DNA of 18,627 nt from Collinsella sp. (GTDB lineage: Bacteria > Actinomycetota > Coriobacteriia > Coriobacteriales > Coriobacteriaceae): positions 1 to 18,627 of the forward strand of contig DXZN01000042.1 in NCBI GenBank assembly GCA_019419645.1, in the 5' to 3' direction. Within the stretch, counting starts at the first letter, position 1. Each line of letters opens with the position of its first letter. Shown here in pieces: positions 1-7,001 of this stretch. The notes below the pieces were generated by a model, which did not search any database, was not told where the DNA came from, and saw nothing but the letters and a program-made list of their open reading frames with translations. The translations under genes and the position numbers were made by a program.

Positions 1-736
1 GATACAGACCGTCGAGCCTGGTATAGAGCTGATCATCGGTGAGCACGGTTTCTTCCTGGACCACCTCCGCAGAATCGTCCTGCTTGGTATCGTCCTCAGT
101 GGCCTCGCCCTTTTGGCGCGTGGGGAAGGTGGTCTGTGCAGCTTGGCCAAACTGGTCGTAGAAGCCGGGCATGACACCCATGGGATCGGTCGTCACGAAC
201 CAATAGGCACCGCCGCAAACGACGGCAAGGACCGCGATGACGACGAGCGGCTTGGGGATATGACGCTTATGCTTGTGATAGGCGTCCTCGTCGGGGTGCA
301 CCTTGCGCTTGGGTTTTTGAGCATCGTCATGCAGGGAAACGGGCGTGGGAATATCGACCTTGGGGATACCGAAATCCTTATCGAAAGCCGGCAGCACGCA
401 GGTCTCATTGGGGTCGGCGGCGTCCGAAAGCACCGCAGCGGCAGAGGCCGGCGCATGCGGCACCTCGGTATCGATCTGCTCTTGCGTTAGGCGCGGAAAG
501 CCCGCCGTGCGGCCCGCTGCCAGGTCGGATGCTGCCGCGTCCTCGGAGAGGATACCCGGAGCGGGGCGTCCACATTTGGGGCACGTACGATCATGCGGAG
601 AAAGACGGGCACCGCAGCCCTCACAGAACACAAACTCGGTGTGCTCGGGACCATCGCCCGGACCCACATAGGCGTTGCAGTAGGGGCAGAACGAGGCGCC
701 GTCCTCGATAGTCTTAAGGCAATGCGGGCAGATCAC
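1..736 (-). CDS. Zinc-ribbon single-pass membrane protein, C-terminus beyond the window
   Basis: The reading frame enters from the left edge and can be read for 245 codons. I chose the GTG at 736 because it follows AGAGGA closely, it places the first CxxC at residues 3-6, and a TAA lies in frame upstream with only TTG codons between. The N-terminus has four Cys pairs (3/6, 17/20, 38/41, 52/55), that is two tandem zinc ribbons. An acidic, low-complexity linker follows to about residue 138, then a basic stretch (141-163). One hydrophobic segment at about 164-181 is followed by an acidic, Thr/Asp/Glu-rich outer region. The likely topology is zinc ribbons in the cytoplasm and the C-terminus outside. 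This zinc-ribbon plus one-TM plan is common in Gram-positive bacteria, and its function is generally unknown. It lies 103 nt downstream of the P-type ATPase on the same strand, so co-transcription is possible. Confidence 0.8.
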   Translation of the reverse strand, partial: MICPHCLKTIEDGASFCPYCNAYVGPGDGPEHTEFVFCEGCGARLSPHDRTCPKCGRPAPGILSEDAAASDLAAGRTAGFPRLTQEQIDTEVPHAPASAAAVLSDAADPNETCVLPAFDKDFGIPKVDIPTPVSLHDDAQKPKRKVHPDEDAYHKHKRHIPKPLVVIAVLAVVCGGAYWFVTTDPMGVMPGFYDQFGQAAQTTFPTRQKGEATEDDTKQDDSAEVVQEETVLTDDQLYTRLDGLY

Positions 737-839
737 GGCATCCTCTTTTCGAAGCAATTCAAACAATCGAGGTTAGAGCATAACATCGCCACGGCCCCAC
801 AGGAGCAAGGCACCAATTCAACATCGCCAGGGCGCGTAG

Positions 840-3557
840 CTACTTCTTCTTTTTGCTTGGCATCGAAACTTTGATGCCTTGGGCGGACTTGGTTACGCGG
901 GAGCGCTTGGCGCCCGTGGGCTTCTTTTTCTTGGGCTGGGCCTGGGCCACGCCCTCGAGTGCGCGGGCCTCGGCCTCACGAACGGTGCGAGCTTCGCGGC
1001 GCTGCGCCATGTCGGCGGCGACGCGCTTGGCAAAACGCTCCGCCGTCGAACCCGTCGAGCTCACCTTGCCGCCACCGCGACCCAGGCGGACGCGAACACC
1101 GCGGCCAAAACCAGTTGCGGCATGACGACGACGCGGCTTGAGCGAATCCATCATCGTGGCGAGCTTAAAAAACACCGAGCAGGTAAAGACCACGACGGCA
1201 GCCAAGATAACCATCTGGCCCATTGTCAGGTTGGCAATAGACAGCAGCTCCGGGAATCCGATAACGCCCACCAGGATGCCGGCGACTACAAACACAAAGA
1301 GCACCACACGTAAGGGCGTGAGAGGCTGCGAGATGCGCCAGATCAGGCTGACGCTCGCCGCGCACGACGTAAGCAGGCACATCGTAGACAGCGTGAGCTG
1401 GCTAAAGCCAAACACCCGCGCCACAAAGATATCGAGCGCTGCAGCCAAAATGACCGCAATCGACGCCGGCAGTGCCCGCTTGAGCACGTTCGTCAGGAAC
1501 GATCCCTTCACGCGAGCATTGTTGGGCTCCAGGCCCAACACAAAGCCCGGCGCGCCAATACAGAAGAAGTTAATGAGCGTCATCTGGATGGGCTCGAAGG
1601 GGTACGGCGGCAGCGCGATGCACAGCGCCGCCAAGCCCATCGAGAACAGCGTTTTGGTCAGGAACAGCGCCGCGGAGCGCTGCAGGTTGTTGATGGAGCG
1701 ACGGCCCTCGGCCACCACGGCGGGCATCGAGGCAAAGTCGTTGTCGACGAGTACGATCTCGGCCACGTTACGCGCGGCGTCGGAGCCAGCCGCCATGGCG
1801 ACGGAGCAGTCAGCCTCCTTGAGCGCTAGCACATCGTTAACGCCGTCGCCCGTCATGGCCACGGTGTGCTCGCGGCGCTTGAGTGCCTGCACGAGCTCGC
1901 GCTTCTGCTGCGGGGTCACACGACCAAAGACATGGTAGCGGTCCACTGCGGCATCGAGCTTGGCCGGCGTATCGAGCGTCGTGGCGTCCACATAAGCGTC
2001 AGCCCCCGGCACGCCCACCACGCGCGCAATCGACGACACCGTACGCGGGTCGTCGCCACTGATCACGTTGAGGGTCACGCCCTGCTCGTTAAAGTACCCG
2101 ATGGTCTCGGCGGCCGAGGTGCGGATCTCGTCGCGAATGGTCACAAAGCCCACGGGCTCGGCCTCGCCCACCATATCGCCATCGGGCGTAAAGCCGTCCA
2201 CGCAGGCCACCACAAGCACGCGGCAGGTGTCGGCAAGTTCGGCGACACGGTTCTCGACCTGGGCAAACGCACGATCAGAGAGCACAAACTGCGCCGCACC
2301 CATCACATATGAGCCCTGTGCAAACGACGCGCCGCTCCACTTTTTGGAAGACGAGAACGGAATGACCGACAGCGGCTCAGACACCTCGACCGGACGGTCG
2401 GCGTAATAGTTGAGCAGCGCCTGACAGGTCTCGTTGGCATCGGCCGAGGTCGCACGTGCGACGTTAGCCAGCGCAAAATCGAGCACCGTGGTATCGACGG
2501 GAACGGCGGCGTCGCCCTCCCCCGCACCCATACCCTCGACCGGCAGCGGATAGGTACCCTCGACCTCCATGCGGCCCGACGTGATGGTGCCCGTCTTGTC
2601 CAGGCACAGCACGTCGACACGCGCGAGCGTCTCAATGCAGTAGAGCTGCTGCGCGAGTACCTTGCGGCGGGCCAGGCGCACCGTGGCGATGGCGAGCACC
2701 GACGAGGTCAGCAGCACCAGGCCTTGCGGGATCATGCCCAGCAGGGCGCCCACCGTGGACAGCAGCGCCGACGAAGGCACATGACCAGCCAACAGCTCGG
2801 AGAAGCACCACGAAAGCGCGCTATTGCCTGGGGTTCCCGCGGCATCCCACAGCTCGCTCACGCTCGAGGCAAACAACGCCAAACCGAGCGGGATCATGAT
2901 GATGCTCGCAAAGCGCACGATGGCGTTGAGCGCGTTCATGATCTCGGAATTGACCTTTTTGACGTACTTGGCCTCGTTATTTATTTTGGCCACGTAGTTG
3001 TCGGCGCCGACATGGATCACGCGGGCGCGCAGCAGACCCGAGTCGATAAAGCTGCCGCTCATGAGCTCGGAACCGGGCTGTTTCTTAATAAGATCGCTCT
3101 CGCCCGTCAGCAGGCTCTCGTTCACGAGCGCCTCGCCCGAAACCACCACGGCGTCAGCGGGGATCTGGTCGCCGCGCCCCAGGCGGATGATGTCGTCGAG
3201 CACGATCTGGTCCAGGTCGAGCTCCACCTCGGAGCCGTCGCGCACCGCGATGGCCTTCTTGGAGGTCAGCAGCGTGAGCTTATCGACCATCTTTTTGGAA
3301 CGCATGGACTGAATGACGCCAATAGCGGTATTGAGGAACACCACGAACAGGAACGTCAGATTCTTAAACGAACCGGTCAAAATGACCAGGAACGCCAAGA
3401 TCACGTTGATCAAATTGAACAGCGTGCAGAGGTTCTCGATGATGAGCTCTTTGACCGACTTGGTCTTGAGCTCCATGTTGCGGTTGATCTTACCGGCGGC
3501 GATGCGCTCCTCGACCTCGGCGGTCGAGAGTCCGCGCTCGATATCCGTTGCTGCCAT
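840..3557 (-). CDS. Cation-transporting P-type ATPase (CtpE/Exp7-like)
   Basis: P-type ATPase that should couple ATP hydrolysis to cation movement across the membrane. Counting from a GTG at 3572, the actuator loop TGES is at 156-159, the phosphorylation motif DKTGT at 325-329 (Asp325), and the hinge TGDGVND at 574-580. Transmembrane pairs lie near 50-85 and 215-300, with a C-terminal helix bundle at about 635-800. The TM4 motif is PQGL (282-285) where calcium pumps have PEGL. The architecture resembles mycobacterial CtpE and pneumococcal Exp7; calcium is the best guess from family knowledge but unproven. After the last helix comes a tail of about 105 residues rich in Arg and Lys, ending in four lysines. 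The start is uncertain: GTG 3572, ATG 3569 or ATG 3557. I favour 3557 because GGGA lies 6 nt upstream and the family-like sequence begins there. It begins 32 nt after the tRNA-Arg terminator. Confidence 0.9.
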   Translation of the reverse strand: MAATDIERGLSTAEVEERIAAGKINRNMELKTKSVKELIIENLCTLFNLINVILAFLVILTGSFKNLTFLFVVFLNTAIGVIQSMRSKKMVDKLTLLTSKKAIAVRDGSEVELDLDQIVLDDIIRLGRGDQIPADAVVVSGEALVNESLLTGESDLIKKQPGSELMSGSFIDSGLLRARVIHVGADNYVAKINNEAKYVKKVNSEIMNALNAIVRFASIIMIPLGLALFASSVSELWDAAGTPGNSALSWCFSELLAGHVPSSALLSTVGALLGMIPQGLVLLTSSVLAIATVRLARRKVLAQQLYCIETLARVDVLCLDKTGTITSGRMEVEGTYPLPVEGMGAGEGDAAVPVDTTVLDFALANVARATSADANETCQALLNYYADRPVEVSEPLSVIPFSSSKKWSGASFAQGSYVMGAAQFVLSDRAFAQVENRVAELADTCRVLVVACVDGFTPDGDMVGEAEPVGFVTIRDEIRTSAAETIGYFNEQGVTLNVISGDDPRTVSSIARVVGVPGADAYVDATTLDTPAKLDAAVDRYHVFGRVTPQQKRELVQALKRREHTVAMTGDGVNDVLALKEADCSVAMAAGSDAARNVAEIVLVDNDFASMPAVVAEGRRSINNLQRSAALFLTKTLFSMGLAALCIALPPYPFEPIQMTLINFFCIGAPGFVLGLEPNNARVKGSFLTNVLKRALPASIAVILAAALDIFVARVFGFSQLTLSTMCLLTSCAASVSLIWRISQPLTPLRVVLFVFVVAGILVGVIGFPELLSIANLTMGQMVILAAVVVFTCSVFFKLATMMDSLKPRRRHAATGFGRGVRVRLGRGGGKVSSTGSTAERFAKRVAADMAQRREARTVREAEARALEGVAQAQPKKKKPTGAKRSRVTKSAQGIKVSMPSKKKK

Positions 3558-3588
3558 ACCACGTCCCATCACGTCGCGTCGGTATAAG

Positions 3589-3621
3589 AAAAACCGCCCG
3601 GACCATGCGAGGTTCGGACGG
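3589..3621 (-). terminator. Rho-independent terminator of tRNA-Arg(CCG)
   Basis: Read on the minus strand, CCGTCCGAACC pairs with GGTCCGGGCGG (11 positions with one G-T wobble and one A-C mismatch) around a TCGCAT loop, followed by TTTTTC. It lies 12 nt beyond the tRNA 3' end and before the P-type ATPase start. Confidence 0.88.
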
Positions 3622-3633
3622 TCTCACGTTCGA

Positions 3634-3710
3634 TGGTGCCCCATGTTGGATTCGAACCAACGGCCTTCTGCTCCGGAGGCAGACGCTCTAATCCCCTGAG
3701 CTAATAGGGC
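3634..3710 (-). tRNA. tRNA-Arg, anticodon CCG
   Basis: A full 77-nt cloverleaf with encoded CCA. The acceptor stem GCCCTAT/ATGGGGC has one G-T wobble and discriminator A. The D stem is GCTC/GAGC. The anticodon stem TCTGC/GCAGA carries loop CTCCGGA with anticodon CCG at 3676-3674. The variable loop has 5 nt and the T arm is GTTGG-TTCGAAT-CCAAC. It decodes the Arg codon CGG. It has its own promoter and terminator and is transcribed away from aroF. Confidence 0.97.
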
Positions 3711-3721
3711 CAACGTTTGGC

Positions 3722-3751
3722 ATTATACCCAAGTGCGCCACGGGCTAACAA
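3722..3751 (-). promoter_or_regulatory. Promoter of tRNA-Arg(CCG)
   Basis: On the minus strand there is a -35 TTGTTA (3751-3746), an 18-nt spacer and a perfect -10 TATAAT (3727-3722). Initiation would fall about 5 nt before the mature tRNA 5' end, a normal distance for a tRNA leader removed by RNase P. Confidence 0.75.
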
Positions 3752-3803
3752 AATAAAAGAAAAAGCTTTGCAATTCCGAGGAAGACGCAACGCAACGGCC
3801 CAC

Positions 3804-3836
3804 TTTAGAAGGCAAAAGCGAGTCAGATAGTATAAA
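3804..3836 (+). promoter_or_regulatory. Probable promoter of the aroF operon
   Basis: TTTAGA (3804-3809) is spaced 18 nt from TAGTAT (3828-3833); an overlapping TATAAA lies at 3831-3836. Either -10 puts the transcription start at about 3840-3843, almost on the ATG at 3842. The match is moderate. It is the best candidate in the 204-nt interval between the divergent tRNA-Arg and aroF, which otherwise holds only the tRNA promoter and the leader elements. Confidence 0.45.
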
Positions 3837-3841
3837 CTCTC

Positions 3842-3904
3842 ATGCACCATATATACACGGCTCGCGATGCGGGCCGTTTTTGCAAAAGTTATCCATCGAG
3901 GTGA
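3842..3904 (+). CDS. Candidate leader peptide upstream of aroF (20 codons)
   Basis: ATG at 3842 opens a 20-codon frame closed by TGA at 3902-3904, 10 nt before the aroF start. It has no Shine-Dalgarno site, but the predicted transcription start is almost on its ATG, so it could be read as a leaderless message, which is common in Actinomycetota. It encodes Tyr at codons 5 and 17 and Phe at codon 13. Codon 5 lies immediately before the terminator hairpin at 3857-3881. A ribosome paused there would cover the 5' arm. Three aromatic codons in 20 is suggestive but not as striking as classical leader peptides, so chance remains possible. Confidence 0.3.
   Translation: MHHIYTARDAGRFCKSYPSR
3857..3881 (+). 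terminator. Intrinsic terminator in the aroF leader (attenuator candidate)
   Basis: ACGGCTCGC and GCGGGCCGT form a 9-bp stem with one T-G wobble around a 3-nt GAT loop, directly followed by TTTT. The T run is on the plus strand only, so it acts toward aroF. No plus-strand gene lies upstream in the window, so it has no obvious upstream transcript to end. That points to control of aroF transcription. The segment ACGGCCC at 3795-3801 could pair with the 3' arm, but only if transcription starts upstream of it. Confidence 0.65.
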
Positions 3905-3914
3905 GAGGCACACC

Positions 3915-4940
3915 ATGATTGCAATTTTAAAGCAGAGCGCCAGCGACGAGGCCGTAAGCCATATCGTCAGCTGGATTGAGAAAAAGGGTCTCAAGACCGA
4001 TGTCTCGCGCGGCGAGAACGAGACGATCATCGGCCTGGTGGGCGATACGACCAAGATCGACCCGTTCCTGCTCGAGTCCATGGACGTCGTCGAGCGCGTG
4101 CAGCGCGTCTCCGAGCCGTTCAAGCGCGCCAACCGTAAGTTCCACCCCGAGAACTCCGTCATCGACTGCGGTCACGGCGTCAAGATCGGCGGCGATCAGT
4201 TCCAGGTCATCGCCGGCCCGTGCTCCGTCGAGGGCGAGAACCTCATCCGCATCGCCCGCCGCGTGAAGGCCGCCGGTGCCACGATGCTGCGCGGCGGTGC
4301 CTACAAGCCCCGCACTTCCCCGTACGCCTACCAGGGCATGGGCCCCGCCGGTCTGGACCTGCTGTGCGAGGCGTCTGCCGAGCTCGACATGCCGATCGTC
4401 ACCGAGATCATGGACCCGCGCGACGTGCAGGTCTTCCTGGACAAGAAGATCGACGTCATGCAGATCGGTGCCCGCAACGCCCAGAACTTCCCTCTGCTCA
4501 AAGAGGTCGGCAAGACCAAGACTCCGATCTTGCTTAAGCGCGGCATGTCCGGCACGATCGATGAGCTGCTCATGGCCGCCGAGTACATCATGAGCGAGGG
4601 CAACGACAACGTCATCCTGTGCGAGCGCGGCATCCGCACCTTCGAGACCCGTACTCGCAACACCTTCGACCTCAACGCCGTGCCGGTGCTGCACCACCTG
4701 TCGCACCTGCCCGTCGTCGCCGACCCCAGCCATGCCACCGGTTACACCCGCTATGTCGAGCCCATGGCGCTCGCCGCGACTGCCTGCGGCGCCAACGGTC
4801 TGGAGATCGAGGTCCACGACGACCCGAGCCACGCTTGGTCCGACGGCGCTCAGGCCCTCACCCCCGACCAGTTCGACGACACCATGCGCCGCATCCGCGC
4901 CATCCGCGAGGTTGTCTGTCAAGAAACCGTTCAGGAGTAG
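3915..4940 (+). CDS. aroF: 3-deoxy-7-phosphoheptulonate (DAHP) synthase, type I-beta
   Basis: First enzyme of the shikimate pathway: condenses PEP and erythrose-4-phosphate to DAHP in the cytoplasm. 341 aa, close to the Thermotoga maritima enzyme. Residues 1 to about 70 form the N-terminal ferredoxin-like (ACT-type) regulatory domain typical of type I-beta enzymes, which in characterised members senses Tyr or Phe. The catalytic barrel shows AGPCSVE (100-106), RGGAYKPRTS (126-135), QIGARN (183-188), LLKRG (206-210) and DPSHATG (270-276). Likely metal ligands are Cys102, His273, Glu299 and Asp310. The ATG at 3915 is preferred over an in-frame ATG at 3867: it has AGAGG 6 nt upstream, it matches the family N-terminus, and 3867 lies inside the terminator hairpin. 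First gene of the aro operon, preceded by an attenuator-like leader. Confidence 0.96.
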   Translation: MIAILKQSASDEAVSHIVSWIEKKGLKTDVSRGENETIIGLVGDTTKIDPFLLESMDVVERVQRVSEPFKRANRKFHPENSVIDCGHGVKIGGDQFQVIAGPCSVEGENLIRIARRVKAAGATMLRGGAYKPRTSPYAYQGMGPAGLDLLCEASAELDMPIVTEIMDPRDVQVFLDKKIDVMQIGARNAQNFPLLKEVGKTKTPILLKRGMSGTIDELLMAAEYIMSEGNDNVILCERGIRTFETRTRNTFDLNAVPVLHHLSHLPVVADPSHATGYTRYVEPMALAATACGANGLEIEVHDDPSHAWSDGAQALTPDQFDDTMRRIRAIREVVCQETVQE

Positions 4941-4943
4941 CCC

Positions 4944-5858
4944 ATGGGTACGGTAAGAAACGCACGCGTTAACCAGGGCGGCCCCAAGTGCGCCGGCATC
5001 GTCGGCCTGGGCCTCATCGGCGGCAGCTTTGCCCGCGGCTATGCGCAGGCGGGCGTCCGCGTGCTGGCCTGGGACCCCGATGACGATGTCATGACGGCCG
5101 CCGGCATGGGCACCGTCGCCGGCGAGTTCAACGACGAGACGCTCGGCGAATGCGACATCATCGTCCTGGCATGCTACCCCGAAGCCTGCATCGAGTGGCT
5201 CGAGGCACATGCCCAGGCACTCGCCGACGCCACCGATACCGAGGCCATCATGGGCCCCGTGGTGATCGACACGGTGGGCGTCAAGGGTATTGTGTGCGAG
5301 CGCGCCTTTGAGCTTGCCCGCGAGCACGGTTTTTACTTTGTGGGCGCGCACCCCATGGCGGGCACGCAGTACTCGGGCTATGCGCACTCCCGCGCCGACC
5401 TGTTCCAGGGCGCGCCACTCGTGCTCGTGCCGCCCGCAGTGGACGATGCGCTCAAGCTCGAGCTTTTGGGCCAGGTGCGCGAGATGGTGCGCCCCTTGGG
5501 CTTTGGCGAGTTCAGCGTGACCAGCGCCGCTGAGCACGACCGCGTCATCGCCTTTACGAGTCAGCTCGCGCACGTCGTCTCCAACGCCTATGTTAAGAGC
5601 CCGACCGCTCAGGTCCACCACGGCTTTTCGGCCGGCAGCTACCGCGACCTCACCCGCGTGGCGCACCTCAACCCGCAGATGTGGTCCGAGCTCATGATCG
5701 ACGACGCCGACGCGCTCGCCTTCGAGATCGACCATCTAATCGAATCGCTCGGCGCCTACAGCCGCGCCCTTAAGGACCGCGACCAGCGCTATCTGGAGAA
5801 TCTCCTTGCCGAGGGCGACCACATTAAGCGTGCACTCGACGACGAGGCCTCCCACTAG
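4944..5858 (+). CDS. tyrA: Prephenate dehydrogenase
   Basis: NAD(P)-dependent oxidative decarboxylation of prephenate to 4-hydroxyphenylpyruvate, the tyrosine branch. 304 aa. The Rossmann motif GLGLIGGS is at 21-28, the substrate-site segment GAHPMAGTQYSGY at 134-146 (with His136), the AEHDR segment at 196-200, and FSAGSYRDLTRVA at 228-240, all typical of the TyrA family. It ends after the dehydrogenase domain with no C-terminal ACT domain, so direct Tyr inhibition through such a domain is unlikely. The start is 3 nt after the aroF stop, and its ribosome site AGGAG lies in the last codons of aroF, so the two are probably translationally coupled. Cofactor preference cannot be settled from the sequence; Asp44 and Asp46-48, after the second strand, would fit NAD. 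Confidence 0.95.
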   Translation: MGTVRNARVNQGGPKCAGIVGLGLIGGSFARGYAQAGVRVLAWDPDDDVMTAAGMGTVAGEFNDETLGECDIIVLACYPEACIEWLEAHAQALADATDTEAIMGPVVIDTVGVKGIVCERAFELAREHGFYFVGAHPMAGTQYSGYAHSRADLFQGAPLVLVPPAVDDALKLELLGQVREMVRPLGFGEFSVTSAAEHDRVIAFTSQLAHVVSNAYVKSPTAQVHHGFSAGSYRDLTRVAHLNPQMWSELMIDDADALAFEIDHLIESLGAYSRALKDRDQRYLENLLAEGDHIKRALDDEASH

Positions 5859-5894
5859 ACCACCCATCACGCCAGGTCGAAAGGACCGAAGCTT

Positions 5895-7001
5895 ATGGCG
5901 ATTACCATCGATATCGACACCGCACGCCCCTATCAGGTGCATGTGGGCACGTTTTTGCTGGAGCAGGCAGGCCCGCTCGTCCGCGCCACCGCCGGCGGCA
6001 CCAAGGCCGTCATCGTGACGGACACCAACGTAGGCCCCCTCTACCAGATGCCTGTTAAGCAGAGCCTCGAATCCGCAGGCTACGAGGTGAGCATCTGCAC
6101 CTTCGAGGCTGGCGAGGCCCATAAGCGCGCCGAGACCTACGTTGCCATTTTAGAGTTTGTGGCCGAGCACGAGCTTTCGCGCTCCGACGTGATCGTGGCA
6201 CTCGGCGGCGGCGTCGTGGGCGACGTGGCGGGCTTTGTGGCCGCCACCTACATGCGCGGCTGCAAGTTTGTGCAGATCCCGACGAGTCTGCTCGCCATGG
6301 TGGATTCGTCGGTGGGCGGCAAGACCGCCATCGACCTGGCTGCCGGCAAGAACTTGGCCGGCGCCTTTTGGCAGCCGAGCGTGGTTATCGCCGACGTGGG
6401 GTGCCTGGCCACCCTCACGCCCGAGCAGTTCGCCGACGGCTGCGGCGAGGTCATCAAGCATGCCGTGATCGCCGACCCGGAGCTTTTCGCCGAACTGGAG
6501 AAGACCCCGCTTACGCTTGAGCTACTCAACCGCGATGTGGCCCGCGTAGCGCTCATCATCGCCCGCAATATCGACATCAAGCGCGCCGTGGTCGTCGCCG
6601 ACGAGCGCGAAACCAACCAGCGCAAGCTCCTCAACTTTGGACACAGCGCCGGACACGCCGTCGAGGCTTGCGAGCACTTTGAGCTCGGACACGGCAACTG
6701 CGTGTCGATCGGCATGGGCATTATCACGCGCGCCGCGGCCCTGCACGGCGTTTGCGATGCTGCACTGCCCGGTCGTATTGAGGAGCTCTGCGCCCGCCAT
6801 GGCCTCAAGACCCGCTGCGACCTAGATGCCGATGCCGTCTTTGCCGAGGCGCTCCACGACAAGAAGCGCGCGGGCGACACCATCGACCTGGTGATTCCGC
6901 ACGGCATTGGCCGCTGCTGCATCGACCGCACGCCGCTTTCCACTTTCCACGAACTCATTGCCGAGGGCCTCGGCCAGAAGGGAGACGCATTCGCATGCTA
7001 G
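5895..7001 (+). CDS. aroB: 3-dehydroquinate synthase
   Basis: Converts DAHP to 3-dehydroquinate using NAD and a divalent metal. 368 aa, normal length. Motifs: GGGVVGDVAGF (104-114) in the NAD site, QIPTSLLAMVDSSVGGKTA (127-145), GEVIKHA (184-190) and LNFGHSAGHA (246-255). Glu184, His250 and His266 are the expected metal ligands. An AAAGGA motif 9 nt before the ATG supports the start. It follows tyrA after 36 nt with no convincing terminator between, and its last 7 nt overlap the aroA start, indicating one transcript and coupled translation. Confidence 0.97.
   Translation: MAITIDIDTARPYQVHVGTFLLEQAGPLVRATAGGTKAVIVTDTNVGPLYQMPVKQSLESAGYEVSICTFEAGEAHKRAETYVAILEFVAEHELSRSDVIVALGGGVVGDVAGFVAATYMRGCKFVQIPTSLLAMVDSSVGGKTAIDLAAGKNLAGAFWQPSVVIADVGCLATLTPEQFADGCGEVIKHAVIADPELFAELEKTPLTLELLNRDVARVALIIARNIDIKRAVVVADERETNQRKLLNFGHSAGHAVEACEHFELGHGNCVSIGMGIITRAAALHGVCDAALPGRIEELCARHGLKTRCDLDADAVFAEALHDKKRAGDTIDLVIPHGIGRCCIDRTPLSTFHELIAEGLGQKGDAFAC

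Noticed and set aside
782..829. Direct repeat AACATCGCCA (782-791 and 820-829) between the P-type ATPase and the zinc-ribbon gene
   Set aside because: Ten bases, two copies, no symmetry and no nearby promoter that would make it an operator; chance is likely.
3313..3699. Plus-strand frame ending in a DSNQRP-like peptide
   Set aside because: The end is the reverse complement of tRNA-Arg(CCG), a known source of false proteins, and the rest is antisense to the P-type ATPase.
3867..3914. Earlier in-frame ATG for aroF
   Set aside because: It lies in the loop of the terminator hairpin, has no ribosome site, and adds residues not typical of the family.
3927..5735. A 602-codon open frame on the minus strand across aroF and tyrA
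   Set aside because: It lies antisense to two unmistakable genes, is low in complexity (rich in Val, Gly, Asp, His, Ala), has no family motifs, and arises from strong third-position GC bias. Similar antisense frames at 9614-10897 and 7595-8590 are rejected for the same reason.
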